From: Bacteroidales bacterium
GTDB taxonomy: Bacteria; Bacteroidota; Bacteroidia; Bacteroidales; Tenuifilaceae
Assembly: GCA_008933525.1 (NCBI GenBank)
Contig: WBUV01000160.1
Coordinates: 1-7,161 of the forward strand
Reading direction: 5' to 3'
Length of the DNA: 7,161 bases
Shown here: positions 1-5,442 of the stretch, one piece after another
Layout: each line of letters begins with the position of its first letter
Position numbering within the stretch: the stretch's first letter is position 1
Position numbers and translations under genes: made by a program
The notes under the pieces: model-generated
What the model saw: only the letters and a program-made list of their open reading frames with translations
The model's database searches: none
What the model was told of the DNA's origin: nothing

Positions 1-45
1 TTGCCCAATAGGGCCCATGTTAGTTATTTTATCAAAAATGTCCAC
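1..45 (-). CDS. N-terminal fragment of a class I/II PLP-dependent aminotransferase-like protein (partial)
   Basis: Only the first 15 codons lie in the window; the gene runs off the left edge. Read on the minus strand from a GTG at 45, the peptide is (M)DIFDKITNMGPIGQ. An in-frame TAA at 58-60 limits any upstream extension. From memory, this resembles the N-terminus of a Bacteroidota family of fold-type I PLP enzymes (class I/II aminotransferase, alpha-oxoamine-synthase-like), which begin with a DIF.KI...GP.GQ pattern. A matching minus-strand promoter candidate at 94-127 would give a leader of about 45 nt, which supports a real divergent gene. The ATG at 18 is an alternative start, but it would discard the DIFDKI part of the pattern. 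The family call is an inference from very few residues; that a gene starts here is more secure than its identity. Confidence 0.5.
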   Translation of the reverse strand, partial: MDIFDKITNMGPIGQ

Positions 46-93
46 TTCTAAATGCTTTTAGGTAAAACATTAAACATCAATTGAAATTTGTCG

Positions 94-127
94 CAAATCT
101 ACTAGAAATTCAGTAACGCTATCCAAA
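94..127 (-). promoter_or_regulatory. Bacteroidota-type promoter candidate for the divergent gene at the left edge
   Basis: On the minus strand, TAGATTTG (101 to 94) matches the Bacteroidota -7 consensus TAnnTTTG exactly. TTTG (127 to 124) lies 22 bp upstream and matches the -33 element, with spacing inside the range reported for this phylum. Transcription would start near 85-90. The -7 box also forms half of a small dyad, ATTTG-TCG-CAAAT (86-98), which could be an operator or chance. Confidence 0.5.
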
Positions 128-128
128 T

Positions 129-199
129 TTAATCAAAAAATATCTATAACTCTTTTAATGTTCTGATAACTAGTTTTTTGTGTTGATATTTTTGATTAA
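129..199. repeat. Imperfect inverted repeat, 15-16 bp arms, 40-bp spacer
   Basis: The left arm TTAATCAAAAAATATC (129-144) is the reverse complement of the right arm GATATTTTTGATTAA (185-199), except for one extra A in the left arm. The arms lie 40 bp apart, and the left arm begins directly beside the -33 element of the minus-strand promoter candidate. The right arm contains TATTTTTG (187-194), a match to the -7 consensus, but no good -33 box precedes it. It could be a pair of regulator sites, a hairpin in RNA or a cruciform. AT-rich composition makes chance matches more likely, although 15 paired positions is long. Confidence 0.5.
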
Positions 200-309
200 G
201 TTTTTTTTATGTATCAATAATTATAATCCCTTTAGTCTAAAATAATGGGATAATTAACCTTTTTTATTATAAACTGGTAGATTTTTTTTTCCATTATCAC
301 TAATCTTTC

Positions 310-317
310 TAACTTTG
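310..317 (+). promoter_or_regulatory. Promoter -7 box candidate for the bamD-recN operon
   Basis: TAACTTTG matches TAnnTTTG exactly and lies about 75 bp before the bamD start, predicting a 5' leader of roughly 65 nt. The -33 region holds only a T run (282-290) and lacks a clear TTTG, so the match rests on one element. Confidence 0.4.
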
Positions 318-361
318 CCTGCTTATAATTACAATATTTTTTTGTTGTGCTAAACATTGAT

Positions 362-394
362 ATGCGTTACTTAATAAAGAATCTTGCATTATGA
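362..394 (+). other. Possible 10-codon leader ORF overlapping the bamD start (ATGA)
   Basis: ATG at 362 opens a reading frame encoding MRYLIKNLAL. Its TGA stop (392-394) overlaps the bamD ATG (391-393) in an ATGA arrangement, the classic geometry for translational coupling by ribosome re-initiation. It lies inside the predicted 5' leader. Ten codons can occur by chance and there is no ribosome-binding motif, so its translation is conjecture. Confidence 0.25.
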
Positions 395-1218
395 GGAGTA
401 GTCGTAACAACGAGTTTTTTTCGAAATGGAATTTTAAACTGCTATTTATAGTATTTGTGTTAATTCTTGGCGCATGCAGTGGCTTTGAGAAGATTTTAAA
501 AAGTAAGGACTATGAGTTTAAGTACAAAAAAGCTCTAGAGTACTACGAGAATAAGGATCACTATAGGTATATAACTTTGCTTGAGCAACTCTCTCCAATT
601 TACAAGGGAACTATGAGGTCCGATACCATTGAGTTTTACTTGGCACAAGGTTACTATCATCAGGGTGATTATTTATTGGCAGGCCACTATTACGATAAAT
701 TTCGTAAAACATTTCCTCGCAGTGCGTTTACCGAGGAGTCTGATTTTATGTATGCATATTGCTTCTATAAATCTTCGCCTCGTCCTGAGTTAGATCAAGA
801 TAATACCCAAGCTGCAATTGCTGCATTTGCAGAGTTTGTAACTCGTTATCCTAATACAAAGAAGTTTGCCGAGGTAAATAAACTAGTACTGGAACTTAGG
901 GAAAAACTAGTGGAGAAATCTTACCTAAGTTCAAAACTATACTATAAAATTGGTGACTATAAGGCAGCAATTGTTGCGATTAGGAATAGTGTTAAGGAGT
1001 ACCCTAACAGTAAGCATCGTGAAGAGCTGCTGTTCTTAATTTTAAAATCATCATATTTATTGGCCGATAATAGTATTGTAGAAAAGCAACGTGAACGTTT
1101 CCAATCTACTGTCGATGAATATTACACCTTTATAGGTGAATTTCCAAACTCACAGTATGTGAGCGAGGCAAAAAAGATGTACGAGTATTCTATGGATGTT
1201 TTAAAGAAGTTAAATTAA
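391..1218 (+). CDS. bamD: BamD, outer-membrane assembly lipoprotein with TPR repeats
   Basis: BamD is a lipoprotein anchored in the inner leaflet of the outer membrane that works with BamA to insert beta-barrel proteins. The 275-aa product has a basic n-region, a hydrophobic segment (about 17-26) and the lipobox LGAC at 26-29, with Cys29 as the predicted lipidated residue. The rest is helical TPR-like sequence. Four repeat ends are visible as a short motif: FPRS (108-111), YPNT (153-156), YPNS (204-207) and FPNS (251-254). E. coli BamD is slightly shorter (about 245 aa); the difference is mainly the long N-terminus. No alternative start codon lies between this ATG and the in-frame TGA at 358-360, which fixes the start. 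No Shine-Dalgarno is seen, as is usual in this phylum. It is the first gene of the apparent operon, 13 nt before the rpoZ-like gene. Another TPR lipoprotein is possible, but the N-terminal ...YE.KYKKALEYYE... region fits BamD/YfiO. Confidence 0.88.
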   Translation: MRSSRNNEFFSKWNFKLLFIVFVLILGACSGFEKILKSKDYEFKYKKALEYYENKDHYRYITLLEQLSPIYKGTMRSDTIEFYLAQGYYHQGDYLLAGHYYDKFRKTFPRSAFTEESDFMYAYCFYKSSPRPELDQDNTQAAIAAFAEFVTRYPNTKKFAEVNKLVLELREKLVEKSYLSSKLYYKIGDYKAAIVAIRNSVKEYPNSKHREELLFLILKSSYLLADNSIVEKQRERFQSTVDEYYTFIGEFPNSQYVSEAKKMYEYSMDVLKKLN

Positions 1219-1231
1219 TTAAATTACACAT

Positions 1232-1564
1232 ATGGACGTAAAAAAAATCAATGCACCAGCTAGTACTGTTACCCGCGATTTGGATAAATTAGATAAGGAA
1301 ACAGGCAATATTTACGAGTCTGTTAGAATTATTGCTAAAAGGTCGAATAAAATTAGCGTTGATTTAAAGCAAGAACTTAATAGAAAGTTAGAAGAGTTTG
1401 CTTATTATACCGACAATCTAGAGGAAGTTTTTGAAAACAGAGAGCAGATAGAGATATCTAAATTTTATGAGAAACTTCCTAAACCAACACTGATTGCTGC
1501 ACACGAATATCAGGAAGGTAAATTGTATCATACTAGAACCGAGAATACCGACGAGAAACTGTAA
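1232..1564 (+). CDS. rpoZ: RNA polymerase omega subunit, Bacteroidota type
   Basis: Omega is a small subunit that binds the beta-prime subunit and helps RNA polymerase assemble. This 110-aa protein is divergent from E. coli RpoZ (91 aa), but two conserved stretches can be aligned by eye: YESVRIIAKRSNKI (28-41) with the NRF.LV..AARRARQ helix, and KPTLIAAHEYQEGKL (84-98) with KTTVIALREIEEGLI. The segment between them (45-80) is charged and probably helical, and includes the EEVFENREQIEIS stretch that I recall as typical of Bacteroidota homologues. Context supports the call, since rpoZ sits directly before coaBC in other phyla too. Its TAA shares the base A1564 with the coaBC ATG (TAATG), which suggests translational coupling. 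The ATG at 1232 follows an AT-rich stretch without a Shine-Dalgarno. Confidence 0.8.
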   Translation: MDVKKINAPASTVTRDLDKLDKETGNIYESVRIIAKRSNKISVDLKQELNRKLEEFAYYTDNLEEVFENREQIEISKFYEKLPKPTLIAAHEYQEGKLYHTRTENTDEKL

Positions 1565-2769
1565 TGAGACTTGCTGGCAAGCATATTATTCTTGGTATTA
1601 CTGGAAGCATTGCAGCCTATAAGGCTGCTTCGTTAACTCGTTTGCTTGTGAAGGAAGGTGCCGAGGTAAAGGTTATTATGACACCGCTTGCCAAAGAATT
1701 TATTACACCACTGACTCTTGCTACTCTTTCTAAAAATCCAATTCTTGTCGATTTTTTTAACCCTGAAAATGGCGATTGGAATAGTCATGTAGATTTAGGG
1801 TTGTGGGCCGATTTGTACTTAATTGCGCCAGCAAGCGCCAATACCATTGGTAAAATGGCGCATGGAATAGCCGATAATCTTTTACTTACAACTTACCTTT
1901 CAGCCAAGTGTCCTGTTATGGTTGCTCCTGCAATGGATTTGGATATGTACAATCACCAAACCACACAGGATAATATTGCAACGCTCAAGCGTTATGGTAA
2001 TGTCGTTATTGAAGCGGCAACAGGCGAACTTGCCAGTGGATTAACTGGGAAGGGTAGGATGGAGGAGCCTGAGAAAATTCTTGAGGTTGTTGTTAGTTTC
2101 TTTAATTCTAAAAAAAGGTTTCTTGGCAAGAAAGTGTTGATTACCTCCGGGCCAACCTATGAACACATCGATCCTGTCCGATTCATTGGGAATTATTCCT
2201 CCGGGAAAATGGGCACAGCTTTGGCATATAAGTTTGCTGAAGAGGGAGCCGAAGTGATTTTTATTTCAGGACCAGCCGCAGTTTTTCCAAATAGTAATCC
2301 GTCGATTAAAATTATCAACGTAACATCGGCTCAACAAATGCTGGATTCTTCTTTACAACATTTTGGTTCTGTTGATGTAGCCATTATGGCTGCTGCTGTG
2401 GCCGACTTTACCCCCGAGAATTCTTCTACACTTAAAATTAAGCGAGAGGCCGATGATTTGGTTCTCAAGTTAAAGCCTACTGCAGATATTGCTTCAACTT
2501 TAGGATCAAAAAAACATTCAGGTCAAATTCTTGTTGGCTTTGCCCTGGAAACTAATGATGAAGTTGTAAATGCAAAGAAAAAACTTGAGAAGAAGAATTT
2601 GGATTTTATTGTGTTGAATTCACTTAACGACTCCGGTGCTGGTTTTGGTTACGATACAAATAAAGTCACAATTATTGATAATAAGGGTACTTCCAATACG
2701 TTTGAATTGAAGAGCAAAACTGAGGTTGCATCAGATATTGTTGATGTAATTTCCAAAAGATTCATTTAA
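1564..2769 (+). CDS. coaBC: Bifunctional phosphopantothenoylcysteine decarboxylase / phosphopantothenate-cysteine ligase (CoaBC, Dfp)
   Basis: CoaBC performs two cytosolic steps of coenzyme A synthesis: CTP-dependent joining of 4'-phosphopantothenate to cysteine (CoaB), then FMN-dependent decarboxylation to 4'-phosphopantetheine (CoaC). The 401-aa protein has both domains. The N-terminal CoaC flavoprotein domain (1-180) has GITGSIAAYK (11-20), catalytic His75 in WNSHVDLG, and the PAM...MY loop (122-129). The CoaB domain (186-400) has TSGPTYE (194-200) and DPVRFIGNYSSGKMG (203-217), including Arg206 and Asn210, plus AAAVADF (276-282) and KIK (291-293). From memory of E. coli Dfp, the CoaC domain aligns without gaps. 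At two key positions it differs: Asp125 replaces Asn125, and Ser158 (LASGLTGKGRM) replaces Cys158 of the active-site flap. The only Cys in the protein is Cys116. The domain fold call is secure; the effect of these changes is unknown, and I believe they are typical of the phylum. Confidence 0.95.
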   Translation: MRLAGKHIILGITGSIAAYKAASLTRLLVKEGAEVKVIMTPLAKEFITPLTLATLSKNPILVDFFNPENGDWNSHVDLGLWADLYLIAPASANTIGKMAHGIADNLLLTTYLSAKCPVMVAPAMDLDMYNHQTTQDNIATLKRYGNVVIEAATGELASGLTGKGRMEEPEKILEVVVSFFNSKKRFLGKKVLITSGPTYEHIDPVRFIGNYSSGKMGTALAYKFAEEGAEVIFISGPAAVFPNSNPSIKIINVTSAQQMLDSSLQHFGSVDVAIMAAAVADFTPENSSTLKIKREADDLVLKLKPTADIASTLGSKKHSGQILVGFALETNDEVVNAKKKLEKKNLDFIVLNSLNDSGAGFGYDTNKVTIIDNKGTSNTFELKSKTEVASDIVDVISKRFI

Positions 2770-2782
2770 TTTTACTGTTGCG

Positions 2783-3700
2783 ATGTTACTAAAGCGTATT
2801 GCACTCATCGTTTTTTTTATTTGTCCTACTTTGCTTTTTGCGCAGGAGTTGCGTTGTAATATTCAGGTAAATTCACAAAAAATTCAGGGTACAAACCGAA
2901 CCGTTTTTCAAACGCTTCAAACTGCCATTTACGAGTTTATGAACAATACAGCATGGACCAATCACGTGTATGGTTTTGATGAGCGTATTGAGTGTAATAT
3001 CATGCTAAATATTACAGAGCAACTAGGTTCCGACGAGTATAAGGGAACGCTACAGGTACAAGCACGTAGGCCCGTTTTTGGCTCATCGTACAATACTACC
3101 ATGCTCAATTTTCTGGATAATAATCTTCATTTTAGATACAGAGAGTTCGATAAAATTGAGTTTTCCGAAACAAGCCATTTGAGTAACCTATCATCCACAC
3201 TTGCTTTCTACGCATATATTATTTTAGGTATCGATTACGATTCGTTTGCTAGTCTTGGTGGTGGCGAGTATTTTTTAAAAGCCGAAAAGATTGTTACTAA
3301 CGCCCAAACAGCCCCAGAAAGAGGCTGGAAAGCATATGAGGGCAATAGAAAGAATCGATACTGGATGATCGAAAATTTGCTTAATAGCAAGTATCGCCCT
3401 CTCCGCGAAACATATTACCGATACCATAGACAAGGACTCGATAGAATGAGCGATAAATCCGCTGAGGGTAGAGCCGAGATTGCAGAGTGCTTGGTTTTGT
3501 TACAAAAAGTTTATAGAGAAAAACCCGATCCTTATTTATTCGGCTTACAACTTTTCTTTGATGCAAAGAACGACGAATTAGTCAATGTGTTTTCAGAGTC
3601 GTTTCCCACAGAAAAAGCGCGAGTTGTCAATATCCTTACTGAAATTGACAACGCCAACGCATCAAAGTACAAAACAATTTTGGAGCAAAAGAACGAATAG
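2783..3700 (+). CDS. Secreted protein of the DUF4835 family, function unknown
   Basis: This 305-aa protein begins with a typical Sec signal peptide: Lys4-Arg5, a hydrophobic core (6-18) and likely cleavage after FA at 20, leaving QELRCNIQVN as the mature N-terminus. It should therefore be periplasmic or outer-membrane associated. The pattern ELRCNIQVN...TVFQTLQTAIYEFMN...W matches my recollection of DUF4835, a Bacteroidota family often found beside coaBC and recN. Two Cys (25 and 71), both followed by Asn-Ile, could form a disulfide in the periplasm. A third Cys (236) is in the C-terminal half, which looks helical. No catalytic motif is recognised. An aromatic and charged segment (181-218, with GWKAYEGNRKNRYW) is the most distinctive central part. 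It starts 13 nt after coaBC and ends 15 nt before recN, so it is almost certainly co-transcribed. Being in an operon led by bamD hints at an envelope role, but this is inference only. Confidence 0.75.
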   Translation: MLLKRIALIVFFICPTLLFAQELRCNIQVNSQKIQGTNRTVFQTLQTAIYEFMNNTAWTNHVYGFDERIECNIMLNITEQLGSDEYKGTLQVQARRPVFGSSYNTTMLNFLDNNLHFRYREFDKIEFSETSHLSNLSSTLAFYAYIILGIDYDSFASLGGGEYFLKAEKIVTNAQTAPERGWKAYEGNRKNRYWMIENLLNSKYRPLRETYYRYHRQGLDRMSDKSAEGRAEIAECLVLLQKVYREKPDPYLFGLQLFFDAKNDELVNVFSESFPTEKARVVNILTEIDNANASKYKTILEQKNE

Positions 3701-3715
3701 TTATCTTGCATAACA

Positions 3716-5368
3716 ATGCTTCGAAAAATTCACATACAGAATTATGCTTTAATCGACCATCTGGAGATTGACTTCCAGAAGGGTTTAAATATTATTACTG
3801 GCGAAACTGGCGCTGGTAAATCGATACTTTTAGGTGCGCTTACACTTATTTTAGGTCAGCGTGCCGATACCTCCGTACTTAAGGATAAAACTAAAAATTG
3901 TATTATAGAGGGCGAGTTTGATGTGTCGGATTACGACTTGGAGGATTTCTTTGCAAGCAACGATATTGAGTTTGATAAAACCACCATTATTCGCCGTCAA
4001 ATTAGCGATTCAGGTAAGTCCAGAGCGTTCATTAACGAAACGCCTGTGAACCTAAATCAGCTCAAGGAGCTTGGCGATCTGCTTATAGATATTCACTCGC
4101 AGCATGAGAATTTGCTGTTGAGCAATTCTCTATTCCAGTTAAAGGTAGTTGATTCATTTGCATCATTAAAAAATGATGTTCAAGCATATCGTAATAAGTT
4201 TAGCGCCTATAGAGAATTAAAGCAGCAATTGCTAAAGTTGGAGGACGATGCGCAAAGTGCAACTCGCGACTTTGATTATCTAAAGCATCAATTAACAGAG
4301 TTGACATCGGCAAACCTAAAGGCCGATGAGTTAGTTGAATTAGAGTCAATGCAGAAGCAGTTAACTCACGCTAGCGAAATAAAAGAATCTCTTCAATTCT
4401 CCTATGAGTCGCTGAATAACGATACTGCCTCAGTACTAGCAATGCTAAAGGATACAATTCATAGCCTGAAGCGAATATCGCAGTTCTATCAACCTGCCAT
4501 TAATATTGAGCAACGTATTGAGAGTTGTCGCATTGAGATTAAGGATATTGTTACGGAGATTGATGCTCTGAATTCGAAGGTTGATGTTGATGATGAGTTG
4601 TTGGATAAGGTATCCAAACGAATCGACTTAATCTACACCTTATTCCAAAAACATAGAGTTACTAGCGTTGATGAGTTGATATTGTTGCGGAATTCTATTG
4701 AGGAGAAGGTGAACTATATATCTGGTCTCGATTTTAACTTGGAGAGCCTGCGCAAGGAGTTGAAGTTAGCAGAATCGGACCTAATGAAAGTTGCAACGGA
4801 TATTTCTAGTAAGAGAAAGCAATCAATTCCTCAAGTGGAGAAGAGTGTTACGGATTTGCTGGTGCAATTGGGTATTCTGCACGCTGCTTTTAGAGTTGAT
4901 ATTCAACAGTTGCAGGATTTTCAACCTTGGGGTATCGACAAAATTACTTTCTTTTTCACAGCCAATAAGCAGGTTGCCCCAATGGAACTTTCTAGAGTAG
5001 CATCAGGGGGTGAGTTATCGAGGTTGATGTTGAGTTTAAAATCACTTTTGGTTAAATCATCTGGATTACCCACAATTGTTTTTGATGAAATTGATACGGG
5101 CGTTTCTGGCGAGATTGCCGATAAAATGGGTACAATTATCCACGAAATGGCCAATGGCATGCAAGTTATCAACATTACGCATTTGCCTCAGATTGCAGCC
5201 AAGGGCAAAACTCATTTCCTTGTTTACAAGGATAATTTATCTGCACAAAGTGCAACACGTATAAAACTTTTGAACCCCGACGAAAGGGTGATTGAAATTG
5301 CAAAAATGCTTAGTGGCGAGAAACTTACCGATGCCGCTTTGTCGAATGCAAAGGAACTATTGTCATAA
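3716..5368 (+). CDS. recN: RecN, SMC-like DNA double-strand-break repair ATPase
   Basis: RecN is a cytosolic SMC-family ATPase that acts early in recombinational repair of double-strand breaks, bringing DNA ends together with RecA. The 550-aa length is usual for the family. Visible parts in order: the RecN-type N-terminus MLRKIHIQNYALID; Walker A GETGAGKS (29-36); the family hallmark DIHSQHENLLL (125-135); a helical coiled-coil arm (about 150-365) interrupted near the middle; ABC signature VASGGELSRLML (428-439); Walker B TIVFDEID (453-460) with Asp457-Glu458; D-loop TGVSG (461-465); and the H-loop His489 in NITHLPQIAA. All ATPase residues are present, so the protein should be active. It lies 15 nt after the DUF4835-like gene and is the last gene of the operon. 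No LexA-type operator is visible next to it; its expression presumably follows the operon. Confidence 0.96.
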   Translation: MLRKIHIQNYALIDHLEIDFQKGLNIITGETGAGKSILLGALTLILGQRADTSVLKDKTKNCIIEGEFDVSDYDLEDFFASNDIEFDKTTIIRRQISDSGKSRAFINETPVNLNQLKELGDLLIDIHSQHENLLLSNSLFQLKVVDSFASLKNDVQAYRNKFSAYRELKQQLLKLEDDAQSATRDFDYLKHQLTELTSANLKADELVELESMQKQLTHASEIKESLQFSYESLNNDTASVLAMLKDTIHSLKRISQFYQPAINIEQRIESCRIEIKDIVTEIDALNSKVDVDDELLDKVSKRIDLIYTLFQKHRVTSVDELILLRNSIEEKVNYISGLDFNLESLRKELKLAESDLMKVATDISSKRKQSIPQVEKSVTDLLVQLGILHAAFRVDIQQLQDFQPWGIDKITFFFTANKQVAPMELSRVASGGELSRLMLSLKSLLVKSSGLPTIVFDEIDTGVSGEIADKMGTIIHEMANGMQVINITHLPQIAAKGKTHFLVYKDNLSAQSATRIKLLNPDERVIEIAKMLSGEKLTDAALSNAKELLS

Positions 5369-5372
5369 AACA

Positions 5373-5404
5373 ATTGTTTAAGCGGATTGAACAAACTATT
5401 TTTG
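5373..5404 (+). promoter_or_regulatory. Promoter candidate upstream of fabI (distal)
   Basis: TATTTTTG (5397-5404) matches TAnnTTTG exactly. ATTG (5373-5376) lies 20 bp upstream and matches three of four bases of the TTTG -33 element. Predicted transcription starts near 5410, giving a leader of about 30 nt to the fabI ATG. It overlaps the hairpin at 5374-5403. Confidence 0.4.
5374..5403 (+). terminator. Weak terminator-like hairpin after recN
   Basis: TTGTTTAA (5374-5381) and TTGAACAA (5387-5394) pair over 8 bp with one G-U pair around a GCGGA loop, followed 4 nt later by five Ts (5399-5403). The stem is AT-rich and begins 5 nt after the recN stop. It could end or attenuate operon transcription, but its stability is low, so read-through into fabI is likely. 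Confidence 0.35.
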
Positions 5405-5415
5405 TAGTTGTTTAC

Positions 5416-5423
5416 TACGTTTG
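5416..5423 (+). promoter_or_regulatory. Promoter -7 box candidate upstream of fabI (proximal)
   Basis: TACGTTTG is a second exact TAnnTTTG match, 19 bp before the fabI ATG. No TTTG lies at the right distance upstream; the TTTG at 5401-5404 is only 11 bp away. It is weaker than the distal candidate, and would give a nearly leaderless mRNA. Confidence 0.25.
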
Positions 5424-5442
5424 TATAACCTAAATTTAAAAT

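Larger units (their letters stand above)
46..390. other. AT-rich divergent intergenic control region
   Basis: About 345 bp without a substantial gene separates the minus-strand fragment from bamD. It is strongly AT-rich, with long T runs (for example 201-208 and 282-290). It holds a minus-strand promoter candidate (94-127), an imperfect inverted repeat (129-144 with 185-199), an isolated TATTTTTG at 187-194, a plus-strand TAACTTTG at 310-317 and a 10-codon ORF abutting bamD (362-394). No tRNA, riboswitch or GC-rich terminator was recognised. The length and content fit a regulatory region serving two divergent transcripts. Confidence 0.7.

Noticed and set aside
171..180. TAGTTTTTTG as a promoter -7 box
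   Set aside because: It has four bases between TA and TTTG rather than two, so it does not fit TAnnTTTG.
128..300. Replication-origin-like AT-rich tract
   Set aside because: T runs and AT richness alone are typical of Bacteroidota promoter regions; no cluster of DnaA boxes (TTATCCACA-like) is present and no dnaA or dnaN is nearby.
391..480. Possible frameshift joining MRYLIKNLAL to BamD as an alternative signal peptide
   Set aside because: BamD already has a complete signal peptide and lipobox in its own frame, so no frameshift is needed.
3381..3566. 61-codon minus-strand frame inside the DUF4835-like gene
   Set aside because: It is antisense to a gene with a clear signal peptide and family pattern, and shows no recognisable protein features.
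4791..5264. Small frames on both strands within recN (4791-5000, 5076-5264, and 4921-5175 on the minus strand)
   Set aside because: They overlap the ATPase motifs of recN, which is intact across the region; their sequences look like frame shadows.
5404..5418. GTAG-7 nt-CTAC hairpin before fabI
   Set aside because: A 4-bp stem is too short to support a regulatory claim.
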